From Mucilaginibacter hurinus (GTDB taxonomy: Bacteria; Bacteroidota; Bacteroidia; Sphingobacteriales; Sphingobacteriaceae): DNA of 64,000 nt. Shown in pieces: positions 18,659-27,046 of this stretch. The notes below the pieces were generated by a model that was not told the DNA's origin, ran no database searches, and worked only from the letters and a program-made list of their open reading frames with translations. The stretch lies in the NCBI RefSeq assembly GCF_003324525.1, contig NZ_QGDC01000001.1:62001-126000 (forward strand). Direction: 5' to 3'. Position 1 is the stretch's first letter; each line of letters starts with the position of its first letter. The position numbers and the translations under genes are program-made.

Positions 18659-19777
18659 ATGCCTTTAAGAGAGCTCGAACGCATTGCAGCTGTAAACCGC
18701 TTTTTAAAGTTAAAAATAAGCAAGGAACAGGAACTGCAGGAGATTGTGGAGTTAGCTGCCAAAATTTGCGAAACACCCACAGCGTTGATTACGCTCATAG
18801 ACGCAGACACGCAGCACATAAAATTCAAGGTGGGTTCTCAACTCGAAACTACATCGCGGACCGATGCTTTTTGTAATTATGCTATAGAGCAGTACCAGGT
18901 GATGATGGTGCCCGATGCATTATTGGATGAACGTTTTAAAAACAACGCGCTGGTAACGGGTGATCCGGATATTCGCTTTTACGCCGGCTCGCCGCTAACC
19001 ACGCAAGACGGACTAAACCTGGGTAGCCTGTGTGTGATTGATCAGCAACCTAAAGATTTGAATGAACTTCAGCAGCGAATGCTCGCGGCCTTGTCAAAGC
19101 AGGTAATTCAGTTGCTGGAGTTTGATAGCAGCATCACTATTCTTAAAGAACAATTTGTTGCAGCTAAGCGGTCAGAGATAGAGCTTCGTTCTTTTTTTGA
19201 GAGTTCAATAGACTGTCATTTGCTAATCGGGAAAAACTTTGAAGTATTAGCATTTAATAAATCTGTTGAAAGGATGGTTTACACCGCTTATAATAAGGCA
19301 ATAGTCAGAGGGAGTGATATGGGGCAATACGTTAATCCGAAACTTAAAAACGAATTTTACGATAGCTACCAAAAAGCTTTAAAGGGGACGGCCAGCTTTG
19401 AGCAACGAAAAATCATTTATGGTGACCGCCAGATTTGGTGGGTTATCAAATATGAGCCTGCTTTTAATCCCGACGGTGAGATCATTGGTGTTTCGGTGAA
19501 TTCTACAGATGTTACGGCCAGGGTGAAACACGAAGAGACGGTGACCGCACAAAACGAATCGCTGCGCCAGATTGCTTTTATTCAATCGCATGAATTGCGC
19601 AGGCCGGTGGCTTCCATTATGGGTTTGATTAATCTTTTAAAAAGCGACGAACGGGCCGCCTGTATAGAGGAAATTCAGCTCATGGAAAAAGCGGCGCTTG
19701 AATTGGATGAAAAGATCCGCCTTGTGGTGGGATACACAGCAGATGATACTGGTGCGAATAGCTTACAGGCTAGCTAG
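18659..19777 (+). CDS. GAF-PAS protein with histidine-kinase dimerisation remnant, no ATPase domain
   Basis: 372 residues, no signal peptide. A GAF domain spans about 25-165 (ALITLIDADTQHIKFKVG, VPDALLDERF, RFYAGSPLTTQDGLNLGSLC). A PAS domain follows at about 170-290 (FFESSIDCHLLIGKNFEVLAFNK in part; VSVNSTDVTARVKHEE at the end). The last 75 residues look like a HisKA helix pair with FIQSHELRRPVASIMGLI, where His is in the phospho-acceptor position, but the protein stops before any HATPase domain. The gene has its own stop and no remnant of an ATPase follows, so this seems to be the true length. It may act as a phosphorelay or sensing adaptor for a separate kinase. Signal unknown. Confidence 0.82.
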   Translation: MPLRELERIAAVNRFLKLKISKEQELQEIVELAAKICETPTALITLIDADTQHIKFKVGSQLETTSRTDAFCNYAIEQYQVMMVPDALLDERFKNNALVTGDPDIRFYAGSPLTTQDGLNLGSLCVIDQQPKDLNELQQRMLAALSKQVIQLLEFDSSITILKEQFVAAKRSEIELRSFFESSIDCHLLIGKNFEVLAFNKSVERMVYTAYNKAIVRGSDMGQYVNPKLKNEFYDSYQKALKGTASFEQRKIIYGDRQIWWVIKYEPAFNPDGEIIGVSVNSTDVTARVKHEETVTAQNESLRQIAFIQSHELRRPVASIMGLINLLKSDERAACIEEIQLMEKAALELDEKIRLVVGYTADDTGANSLQAS

Positions 19778-20005
19778 AAATCCCCTCGATTGAAACGATT
19801 CAGCTTCATATAATCCTTAATACACCCTATTGTCAACCCCAAAATTATCCGCCTCGCTGTTTAAACGAATGATCTGAATTCCATCCTAGTGCTCCTGCAC
19901 GCATGCCGGGCTAACTAAAGATGTGTTACGGGGTTCGATCCTATTAGGCGCTATAATTAACCAAAAAACCCTTAACTTACCGCGTTTTTTAATACAACCT
20001 TCACG

Positions 20006-20662
20006 ATGAATACCCAGAACCCTTCGGAGAAAAAGATTGACGTATTAAATCTTATAGTGTTCGTATTGTCGGTATATGTTCTTGGTGCACTTCTTATCGA
20101 CACCATATTTAAGTTACCAGCAGAAACTTCCAGGCTTTTAATTTACATTGATAATGTTATCTGTCTCCTCTTCTTCGTTGATTTTTGCGTTCGTTTTTAC
20201 AATGCGAAAAACAAGATCGAATTTATGCGTTGGGGGTGGATTGATTTGGTATCAAGTATACCCACGGTAAGCTTTTTAAGAGCGGGCAGGATTTTGCGCT
20301 TAATAAGGGTGCTCCGCCTGATACGGGCCTTTCGCTCCACCCATAGTTTTGTATCGTATGTATTTAAAGACAAGGCAAAAGGTGCCTTTACATCAATCTT
20401 CATTTTCGCTATTCTGTTGGTCATATTCTCGGCTATAGCAATTTTGCAAGTTGAAAAAGATCCCGCAAGTAATATAAAAACGGCAGAAGATGCCATATGG
20501 TGGGCCTATGTAACTATCACTACTGTGGGCTATGGCGACAAATTTCCGGTGACTACAGAAGGCCGTATTATCGCGGCAGTATTAATGACAGCCGGGGTTG
20601 GTCTTTTTGGAACATTTACCGCGTTTATAGCCTCGTGGTTTGTTAGTGAAAAAACAGGTTAA
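20006..20662 (+). CDS. Voltage-gated-type potassium channel
   Basis: 218 residues. The order is that of a Kv channel: hydrophobic S1-S3 (residues 12-90), an S4-like helix with regularly spaced arginines (RAGRILRLIRVLRLIRAF), S5 (GAFTSIFIFAILLVIFSAIA), a pore helix with selectivity filter TTVGYGD (about 172-178), and S6. There is no cyclic-nucleotide or RCK domain; the protein ends shortly after S6 with FVSEKTG. It conducts potassium across the inner membrane. It stands alone between unrelated genes, with no visible partner. The upstream 228 bases (19778-20005) hold no gene I can support. Confidence 0.92.
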   Translation: MNTQNPSEKKIDVLNLIVFVLSVYVLGALLIDTIFKLPAETSRLLIYIDNVICLLFFVDFCVRFYNAKNKIEFMRWGWIDLVSSIPTVSFLRAGRILRLIRVLRLIRAFRSTHSFVSYVFKDKAKGAFTSIFIFAILLVIFSAIAILQVEKDPASNIKTAEDAIWWAYVTITTVGYGDKFPVTTEGRIIAAVLMTAGVGLFGTFTAFIASWFVSEKTG

Positions 20663-20712
20663 CTATAAGTAGTTTTATATACCGTTAATTACCGCGATAA
20701 TAAAATTAAAGC

Positions 20713-20720
20713 TATATTTG
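20713..20720 (+). promoter_or_regulatory. Predicted -7 promoter element (TATATTTG)
   Basis: Exact match to the Bacteroidota TAnnTTTG element, 28 bases before the start codon of the TIG/NHL lipoprotein. No clear TTTG is seen at -33. Confidence 0.5.
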
Positions 20721-20748
20721 AACATAAACCTTAACATAACAGCATCAG

Positions 20749-22002
20749 ATGAAACTACTTACAAAACTCCCTGTATTTATCGTAATTTTATTATTCGCCG
20801 CATGTAAAAAAGACAATGTGGCACCTGTTGATAACGCCGCAGGGGTAAAAAAACACCAGGCTGTGGCCGGTACTTTTTGGCCTACCAGCGGTGTAAATTT
20901 CACAGCAGTAACCATAAATGGCAATTTTGGCACCAATCCCGCCGCTATTAAAGTTAAATTTAACGGTGTTGCAGCTATTGTTAATTCTGCAACAACAAGT
21001 CAAGTTGTGGCTACGGTACCCCACGAGGCTACTACAGGCAAAATAAGCGTTACGGTAAACGGTATAACTAAAACATCATCTACAGATTTTAAAGTTTTGA
21101 AGATTGTTAAAGAAGGCAGCCTCAGCACCGACTTTTATATAAACAAACTATCCTTCGACAAGTCAGGCAACGGCATTACCTATTTGCTTACTACCACGGG
21201 GGTTAAAAAAATTACCGCCAACGGTAGCATCAGCACGCTCTACACAGCGCCGCCCATATCGCTGCCTAAATATTATGGCATGACGGGTATTGATAATGAC
21301 GGCTTGGGAAATGTTTACATTACCCGTAGCTTATTCCTGGATAGCACTTACCGTATTGAACCTGAGGGATGGGTAAATACTGTTACCCTGTTGAAAAGCA
21401 GCGTTGTACTTAAAATAAACGCTGCCGGGCAAGCCACTACATTACTTGGTGATGGTGTACGTACAAACTTTAAGGTACTTTACGATATCAAGGTTAATGC
21501 AAAACAACAGAATTTGCTGCTGCTTCAATCTGAATTATGGAACGTGGGCGGAATACTTACAAAGGTTACAAGTTCAGGCAATACCCAGAATGTAAACTGG
21601 CTGAGGCCCGGCTATTGCTTTTTTCCGGATAATGACGGGAACTATTACACCATATCGCCTGATACGGCAAACACCGGAAAGTTATTTAAGGTAGATGCCA
21701 ATGGTACAGCTACTTATATTTCGGGTAAAGGCGGAGAAGGCAGGAAAGACGGGCCAGCAAACGTTGCCACGTTTGAGTCTCCTAATGGCCTGGTAGTTGA
21801 TAACGTTGGCAACGTTATAATACTACACAGGCTGCATCCATTTAGGGTTGTTAATACGGCTGGCTACGCAGGCATTTTATCTGGATCGATACCGGATGTA
21901 AACATTAACCGTGCTATGTACTATAATTATTTCAACAACAAAATATACATTGTGAGTCACACAAGTACCGGCAGTATAATCCGTCAGTACGCCCTTAAAT
22001 AA
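20749..22002 (+). CDS. IPT/TIG-domain lipoprotein with NHL-like propeller
   Basis: 417 residues. The lipoprotein signal ends VILLFAAC, followed by KKDN. Residues about 40-117 form an IPT/TIG immunoglobulin-like domain (FWPTSGVNFTAVTINGNFG, then TGKISVTVNG), and the rest contains NHL/SMP30-like propeller repeats such as GMTGIDNDGLGNVYIT and FESPNGLVVDNVGNVIIL. Proteins of this design are common in Bacteroidota as cell-surface lipoproteins; their ligand is generally unknown. The gene has its own promoter and is followed by strong hairpins, so it is probably a single-gene transcript. No function is assigned. Confidence 0.85.
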   Translation: MKLLTKLPVFIVILLFAACKKDNVAPVDNAAGVKKHQAVAGTFWPTSGVNFTAVTINGNFGTNPAAIKVKFNGVAAIVNSATTSQVVATVPHEATTGKISVTVNGITKTSSTDFKVLKIVKEGSLSTDFYINKLSFDKSGNGITYLLTTTGVKKITANGSISTLYTAPPISLPKYYGMTGIDNDGLGNVYITRSLFLDSTYRIEPEGWVNTVTLLKSSVVLKINAAGQATTLLGDGVRTNFKVLYDIKVNAKQQNLLLLQSELWNVGGILTKVTSSGNTQNVNWLRPGYCFFPDNDGNYYTISPDTANTGKLFKVDANGTATYISGKGGEGRKDGPANVATFESPNGLVVDNVGNVIILHRLHPFRVVNTAGYAGILSGSIPDVNINRAMYYNYFNNKIYIVSHTSTGSIIRQYALK

Positions 22003-22020
22003 ACATTTTATTTCTATGTA

Positions 22021-22067
22021 CCGCCAAAGAGTTCGCCTTTATTTAAAAGAACTTACCTGGCGGGTTT
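22021..22067 (+). terminator. Terminator-like hairpin after the TIG/NHL gene
   Basis: CCGCCA (22021-22026) pairs with TGGCGG (22058-22063), with an inner AGTTC/GAACT pairing, and is followed by GTTTT. It lies 19 bases after the stop codon. Confidence 0.6.
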
Positions 22068-22094
22068 TACAACCCAACTACTTTATAAATGCAT

Positions 22095-22123
22095 TTTAAG
22101 GGGGAACATAGCGCCCCCTTAAA
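22095..22123. terminator. Perfect 10-bp inverted repeat, likely terminator
   Basis: TTTAAGGGGG and CCCCCTTAAA with a 9-base loop. It is a second strong stem within 30 bases of the first hairpin and would form on either strand. Confidence 0.6.
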
Positions 22124-22245
22124 TTCATACATATATCGAAACCTTATTCCCTTAGATAAGAACCGCTAATTTCGGTGCCTTCTCCCAGCCATCCTGTACA
22201 GTAAGTTCAGCCGGTACGCAAATACACTTCAATCTTAACTTTATA

Positions 22246-22277
22246 TTGCTAATAATATTAGTATTTTTATACCTTTG
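22246..22277 (+). promoter_or_regulatory. Predicted promoter of the unknown gene-alkB pair
   Basis: TACCTTTG at 22270-22277 is an exact TAnnTTTG element, 15 bases before the start codon, with TTG at 22246-22248 about 21 bases upstream. The palindrome at 22248-22263 lies between the two elements, a position where a bound repressor would block RNA polymerase. Confidence 0.6.
22248..22263 (+). promoter_or_regulatory. Palindromic operator, candidate SOS (LexA-like) box
   Basis: GCTAATAATATTAGTA has a perfect core CTAATA-A-TATTAG. The same 16-base site with two changes precedes imuA at 37166-37181, in the same orientation and the same place just upstream of the -7 element. Both operons encode DNA-damage functions. 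Confidence 0.65.
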
Positions 22278-22292
22278 AAAAAAGTTTAAAAA

Positions 22293-22571
22293 ATGCCGCA
22301 GCTAAAGTCTGATACATTCCTTAGGGAAGAAGCAAAGGCCTGGCTTAACCGCAATAATGGTGCAAGCGAGGTAATAAGGGTGGTACCCTCCTACGCGCCG
22401 GTTGGCCACCAATGCTATGAATTATATACCGCTTATGATACCACCGCCGAAAATTTAGGCAGGATATTATTTGATCAGGAAAATTACTGGATATATGATG
22501 GCGACAACCTGAGCGTGGCTGAGCAGGAGCAAATTGCCGGCTTTATAATCAATTACATAGAAAAGCTTTGA
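22293..22571 (+). CDS. Small protein of unknown function, coupled to alkB-like gene
   Basis: 92 residues, soluble, no signal peptide or membrane segment. It is moderately acidic and has an aromatic stretch (CYELYTAYDTTAENLG, QENYWIYDGD). I do not recognise the family. Its TGA stop overlaps the ATG of the AlkB-like gene (TGATG at 22569-22573), so the two are translated from one message and probably coupled. Because the promoter carries the operator shared with the imuA cassette, a role in the DNA-damage response is a reasonable guess, but nothing in the sequence shows its activity. Confidence 0.8.
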   Translation: MPQLKSDTFLREEAKAWLNRNNGASEVIRVVPSYAPVGHQCYELYTAYDTTAENLGRILFDQENYWIYDGDNLSVAEQEQIAGFIINYIEKL

Positions 22572-23158
22572 TGGAACAAATTCAGTTATTTGCTGAAGCC
22601 GGCCAAAGCAGGGGTTTACCAAAGCATTTGCTTGAGTATCAACCTGCCCTATACGGCAGCAAAGAAAGTGACACGTTACTGCAATTCTTTATAAACAATA
22701 CGCCATGGCAGCAAACCACGCAAACGCTATGGCATAAACAATATCTTACCCCACGTTTAACTTGCTGGTACGGCGAAACTGACCGCATAGCGGGATTACT
22801 GCCCTGGACGCCGGAACTGCAGGCCATTCGCGAAAAAGTTGAACCGCTGGCTGGTATATCATTTAACTGCGTACTACTTAATTACTACCGTAACGGTAAT
22901 GATTCTGTTGCGTGGCATAGTGATAAAGAAAGCGTTTTAGGCAGTCAGCCCACAATAGCCTCGGTAAGTTTTGGGCAGGTGCGCAGTTTTGATATACGTA
23001 ACAAACATAACCATGCCGAAAAATATTCGGTGCGTTTAGAGCATGGCTCATTTCTGTTAATGAAAGGCTCATTGCAGGAAGACTGGCACCATCGCATAGC
23101 CAAATCTGCCCGGCCCATGAAACCGCGTGTAAACTTAACTTTCAGGCGGGTTGTATAG
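22571..23158 (+). CDS. AlkB-like 2-oxoglutarate/Fe(II) dioxygenase
   Basis: 195 residues from ATG 22571, chosen over the TTG at 22568 because it forms the stop-start overlap TGATG. The AlkB core is clear: NYYRNGNDSVAWHSDKE with the iron ligands His and Asp (HxD), PTIASVSFGQVRSFDIRNK, the distal His in DWHHRIAKS, and the 2-oxoglutarate-binding RVNLTFR. The length matches the ALKBH2/AlkB-type short proteins. These enzymes oxidatively remove methyl groups such as 1-methyladenine and 3-methylcytosine from DNA or RNA. Expression from a promoter with a candidate SOS box fits a damage-induced repair role. The exact substrate is not predictable. Confidence 0.93.
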   Translation: MEQIQLFAEAGQSRGLPKHLLEYQPALYGSKESDTLLQFFINNTPWQQTTQTLWHKQYLTPRLTCWYGETDRIAGLLPWTPELQAIREKVEPLAGISFNCVLLNYYRNGNDSVAWHSDKESVLGSQPTIASVSFGQVRSFDIRNKHNHAEKYSVRLEHGSFLLMKGSLQEDWHHRIAKSARPMKPRVNLTFRRVV

Positions 23159-23279
23159 CATAACGTCTTAATGCGTAACCAAAGTTTCCTGGACAACCGT
23201 GTACCTGCGAAAACCCCGGTAATTAAGTTTAAAACAGCGTGTTCACATCAATTTTGCAGGCAAAAAAGTATCTGCCGGT

Positions 23280-23302
23280 AACCCGGGCATTGGGTTTTGT
23301 TT
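23280..23302 (+). terminator. Possible terminator after alkB-like gene
   Basis: AACCC pairs with GGGTT around a 7-base loop, followed by TTGTTTTC. Weak stem, but T-rich and correctly placed between two plus-strand operons. Confidence 0.4.
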
Positions 23303-23414
23303 TCAATTTAACACTTATGTACAATAATCACTTTATTGTTTAATTTTTTATGCATATTTAGCCTTTAATATGCTGTATGGCGCAAGCCACACCCCATATT
23401 TAATAATATTACAC

Positions 23415-24101
23415 ATGCTAAAGAATTTTAAATCGCTTTTTATAAAATCCGACGAAGAAGAAGAGTCGAAACCGGCGGCGGAAACTTTCTCGTTTCCGGT
23501 AAATAATCCAACACATAATGTAACATCTGCCCAAGCGCCTGTATCTAATACTCAAACAATATCTGCTCCTGCAATTGCAGAAGTAATTAAAGTATATGAA
23601 AATGGATTAGAATCGATAAACATGCCGGGGTATGACTTTTATGAATTTTATCATTCGGTAAACTCGGCCGGTAACAATGAGCAAGCCTACAACATGGCCT
23701 ACAAAATGGCAACCGTGTTGGATAAAACTGTAACCGTGCAAAAACTGGTACATGATGCCGACTTTTACATCAGTAAAATAAATGAAGTATATAATCAGTA
23801 CGTTACGCAGGGCAAATCAAAAATAAATTCGATAAATGATAAAAAGTCAGCCGAAAAAAGCACATTGACTACTGAAATTGAGCAAGCTGATACCAAAATT
23901 TTACAACTGAAAGAAGAGTTGAAAAAGCTGGAAGAAGAAATCACCACAAAAAAGAATAAACTCGCAAAAATAGACGAGAGCTATATTTCACAGGAAAAAA
24001 ATATCCATGAACGGCTTGCCGCAAATGACCATGCTCATAAAACCAGCATTGATAAATTGATCGCTGTAAAAGAGGGTATCTCCACATACATTAAAAGTTA
24101 A
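23415..24101 (+). CDS. Coiled-coil protein of unknown function, first gene of the OmpA-ABC-AAA+ cluster
   Basis: 228 residues from ATG 23415 (MLKNFKSLFIK); the frame opens earlier at 23370, but the extra residues look non-coding. No signal peptide or membrane segment, so probably cytoplasmic. After an acidic, Ser/Thr/Pro-rich disordered stretch (to about residue 50) comes a helical region (PAIAEVIKVYENGLESI, YEFYHSVNSAGNNEQAYNMA) and then a long charged coiled coil from about 125 to 210 (EIEQADTKILQLKEELKKLE and following). I do not recognise a named family. The next gene starts 18 bases downstream, and both are coiled-coil proteins, so they may assemble together. It probably belongs to the same operon as the ABC components. 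Confidence 0.8.
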   Translation: MLKNFKSLFIKSDEEEESKPAAETFSFPVNNPTHNVTSAQAPVSNTQTISAPAIAEVIKVYENGLESINMPGYDFYEFYHSVNSAGNNEQAYNMAYKMATVLDKTVTVQKLVHDADFYISKINEVYNQYVTQGKSKINSINDKKSAEKSTLTTEIEQADTKILQLKEELKKLEEEITTKKNKLAKIDESYISQEKNIHERLAANDHAHKTSIDKLIAVKEGISTYIKS

Positions 24102-24119
24102 TATTTGAACCTTACACTC

Positions 24120-25229
24120 ATGCAAGAAGAACAAAGCAAAATACTTGAGTTACCTATTCTTAAACACTTTGAAAAAAGTGACATCACCTTTAATCCCCAA
24201 AACTGGCGTAAAGGGGAAAAAACCATAGCATCAATAATAGGACTGGTAGTATCCGGAACTATAGGCTGGGGCTTGTACTCATTTATACTACCTATAGTAT
24301 TTACCTGGATTGGACAGGTTTTAGGCGCTATAGCCGCGGCAGTACTGGTGATAGCGTTTTTTATTATGCTGCCGGTAATTATAAAGGGATTAAAAGTAGT
24401 TGCCCGCAACCTTCACAAATTACTGATAAAGAGCGATCCTTTTGGTGAGCTGGAACGCCAAAAGGCTATAATGGTACAAAATCGCTTATCATTTAAGCAA
24501 GCGAAGGCCAAAATTAAAGCTATAAAATCATCTATGGAGCAAGAGGCCTTAAAATCAGAAAAAGAAACTAAGGACTACCAGGAAAAGGTTGTTTTGCTAC
24601 AGTCACGTGCAGAGGCCACTAAAGCTAAAATGACAGAAATGGACAACAAGCTGGGTGAAGCTGCTAAAGAAACTGATGAATATGTAGAATTACAGACCGG
24701 TTTAATGAGAACGTTAAGCGAAGGACAGCGCATTAGCCATATGCTTAACCAGAGTACCGGGTTGGTACGTAAATACGGCAGCCGTGCGCATGTTATTGGC
24801 AAGCTTGACCGTAAGCTTAATATGGTTGATACGGCCATGGAGATAAAAATTGCTGACTTTGAAGTAAGTATTGATATGCTTAAAAAAGAGCATGCTTTTG
24901 CCGCTGCGGCAAGGCAAGCTACTGAGCAGGCAAAATCAGCTATGCTGTTTACAAAAGGCTGGGAGCTTGAGTACGCGCTGGATGTGGTTACCAATACCAT
25001 AGCGATGGATCTGGCAACCACCAGGGAAAACCTGCTGGACCTGGATTCACTTACCTCTCAATACTCTGTAGATAGTGATGAATTGTACACCAAACTTGAC
25101 AAACTGGCCGACCAGATAAAAACTGATGCGGTAACAGTGCCTGCAGCTACAAAATACAGCAATCCAAACTATAAACTTACACCTGAAGATAAGCGTGAAA
25201 CGCAAGGGTTTGGAGACATTTTTAACTAA
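24120..25229 (+). CDS. Membrane-anchored coiled-coil protein (PspA-like layout), unknown function
   Basis: 369 residues from ATG 24120 (MQEEQSK); an in-frame TTG at 24105 is possible but less likely. Two hydrophobic helices at about residues 38-65 (IASIIGLVVSGTIGWGLYSF) and 70-95 (LGAIAAAVLVIAFFIMLPVI) make a membrane hairpin. The long rest of the protein is helical and charged, with coiled-coil stretches (EKETKDYQEKVVLLQSRAEA; ATKAKMTEMDNKLGEAAKE) and Ala-rich helices, ending in a short disordered tail. The layout recalls membrane-bound coiled-coil scaffolds such as PspA/IM30-like or TelA-like proteins, without enough similarity for an assignment. It may be the scaffold on which the downstream ABC and AAA+ ATPases act. 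Confidence 0.8.
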   Translation: MQEEQSKILELPILKHFEKSDITFNPQNWRKGEKTIASIIGLVVSGTIGWGLYSFILPIVFTWIGQVLGAIAAAVLVIAFFIMLPVIIKGLKVVARNLHKLLIKSDPFGELERQKAIMVQNRLSFKQAKAKIKAIKSSMEQEALKSEKETKDYQEKVVLLQSRAEATKAKMTEMDNKLGEAAKETDEYVELQTGLMRTLSEGQRISHMLNQSTGLVRKYGSRAHVIGKLDRKLNMVDTAMEIKIADFEVSIDMLKKEHAFAAAARQATEQAKSAMLFTKGWELEYALDVVTNTIAMDLATTRENLLDLDSLTSQYSVDSDELYTKLDKLADQIKTDAVTVPAATKYSNPNYKLTPEDKRETQGFGDIFN

Positions 25230-25247
25230 AACTTACAATCATAAAAC

Positions 25248-27044
25248 ATGAATTGGTCAAATCTTACCACATTTTCAAAAGCACTAATTGCAATAATTTT
25301 TGCCGGGATCATAGGCTTTCTTGTATACTATTTTTCGCCCGGCCTAAGGATTGACGCGTCAAAAGCAGGCGACAGGCTTGAACTTTCAGACCAGGATGTT
25401 AACAACGTTATCACATCTGAAGAGCTGCCTTTGCCAGGCAATGATGCATCTTCAGAGGTATCGTCAAAGCCATTGGTGAGGATTGGCGGCTATGCCTGGA
25501 ATGCGCAATCAGGTATTATAGTGGCTAACGGTGGACCTAAAACGACCAAGGGCTCGCTAATGGAACAGAACGGCGTTAACCTTGAAATAGTTAGGCAGGA
25601 CTGGCTGTCGGAATTACGTAACCTGCACCTGAAATTTGTTGAAGAATTTGACCAGGGTAAACCTATGCCTCAACAAGGTGTAGCTGCCATAATTATAATG
25701 GGCGATGGAGCTCCTTTTTACATCAGCTCGGTGCAGCAAGCCCTGGATGACAAGTATGGCGAAGGAAAATATCAAATGCAGGTAATGGGCGCTATTGGCT
25801 TGAGCTATGGTGAAGATAAATTAATAGGCCCGCCAAGCTGGAAGATGGATCCGCAAAGCATGAAGGGCGCCTTAGTATCGGCTGTAATTGGCGATGGCGA
25901 CTGGGTAACAACTGTGAATTACGCGTTTGCAAACGGACTTAAAGTTAACCCCGACCCTTCTACCTATGACGCTGAAGCAGTCAATTTCCTGGCATCAGCC
26001 AATGATGACTACATAGAATCAGCTAAAGAACTGATAAAATCGCAAAAAACAGGTTGGACAGTTCCGCTTAAAGAAGTAAAAGATGGCAAACTAACCGGAA
26101 AAACTATCAACAAAAAGGTTGATGGATGTGCTACATGGACTCCCGGAGACAAGATGGTTTTTGACGAGCTAACCGGCTTCACTGATATCGTGTCGACGCG
26201 TGAGTTTAATAACCAGATGGCTACTACCGTTATCTTTTTAAAGCAATGGGCTGAGAATAACCGCGAATTGGTGAGCAATATTTTCAAAGCTTCTTACATT
26301 GCCTCAAACCAGATGAAGCAGTACGATACCTGGAGAGTGCGCGCATCTGAAACTACTACGAAAAGCTTTGGTATGGAAACACCGGAGTACTGGTACAAAA
26401 TGTTTAAAGGACAAAAAGGCGAAAAGAATGGCATATCCTATAATATGGGCGGCTCAAGAGTATTTAACCTTGCAGATGCTAACCAATATTATGGTATTAC
26501 CGACGGTACTAACCGTTATAAAGCCGTTTATGAGCAGGTTTCAAAATATCTTAAAGATTTAAATCCTGCTGGCTTTAATCAAAACGTAAAACGTATAGTA
26601 CCTTATGATGATGCGGTAAACCTGTCATTTTTAAAACAAATTGAAAACATTGACAAGGGCGCGGCCTACTCTGCCGACTACTCAAAAAAAGCCTCAAAAA
26701 TGGTGGCATCCGGCGAGTGGAGAATTAACTTTGAGCCGGGCCGGGCTGTAATAAGACCTGAAGGCGCTGATGTTTTAGGGACTATTTACAACCTCCTTAT
26801 CCAGGCCGAAGATTCAAAACTTGAGCTTGTAGGCCATACTGATAACACAGGTTTGGCTGATAATAATTACTCATTGTCTACAGCGCGTGCCGAAGCTGTA
26901 AAAAGTTACCTGATACAAAAAGGCATTCCCAGCAACCGTTTTCAAAAAATTGACGGTAAGGGCCAGGATGAACCGATTGCTGATAACAAAACAGCTGCCG
27001 GAAGGGCTCAAAACAGGCGTGTGGTAGTATCAATACTTAAGTAA
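25248..27044 (+). CDS. Membrane-tethered ABC solute-binding domain fused to OmpA peptidoglycan-binding domain
   Basis: 598 residues. One N-terminal membrane helix (residues 11-30, AIIFAGIIGFLVYYF) lacks a convincing cleavage site, so the protein is probably anchored in the inner membrane with the rest in the periplasm. Residues about 75-480 resemble a periplasmic solute-binding protein of the phosphate or NitT/TauT kind (PLVRIGGYAWNAQSGIIVAN, then VEEFDQGKPMPQQGVAAIII). Residues about 490-598 are an OmpA C-terminal domain with INFEPGRAVIRPEG, LVGHTDNTG, LSTARAEAVKSYL and RAQNRRVVV, containing the Asp and Arg that bind diaminopimelate. The ABC permease gene begins 2 bases later. A binding protein fixed both to membrane and cell wall cannot shuttle like a normal one, which suggests a sensing or structural function. 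Confidence 0.9.
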   Translation: MNWSNLTTFSKALIAIIFAGIIGFLVYYFSPGLRIDASKAGDRLELSDQDVNNVITSEELPLPGNDASSEVSSKPLVRIGGYAWNAQSGIIVANGGPKTTKGSLMEQNGVNLEIVRQDWLSELRNLHLKFVEEFDQGKPMPQQGVAAIIIMGDGAPFYISSVQQALDDKYGEGKYQMQVMGAIGLSYGEDKLIGPPSWKMDPQSMKGALVSAVIGDGDWVTTVNYAFANGLKVNPDPSTYDAEAVNFLASANDDYIESAKELIKSQKTGWTVPLKEVKDGKLTGKTINKKVDGCATWTPGDKMVFDELTGFTDIVSTREFNNQMATTVIFLKQWAENNRELVSNIFKASYIASNQMKQYDTWRVRASETTTKSFGMETPEYWYKMFKGQKGEKNGISYNMGGSRVFNLADANQYYGITDGTNRYKAVYEQVSKYLKDLNPAGFNQNVKRIVPYDDAVNLSFLKQIENIDKGAAYSADYSKKASKMVASGEWRINFEPGRAVIRPEGADVLGTIYNLLIQAEDSKLELVGHTDNTGLADNNYSLSTARAEAVKSYLIQKGIPSNRFQKIDGKGQDEPIADNKTAAGRAQNRRVVVSILK

Positions 27045-27046
27045 CT

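Noticed and set aside
19880-19965. tRNA-like stretch with a T-loop-like GGTTCGATCC
   Set aside because: The acceptor arm and anticodon arm cannot be folded, and there is no CCA-compatible end. At most a chance resemblance or a decayed remnant.
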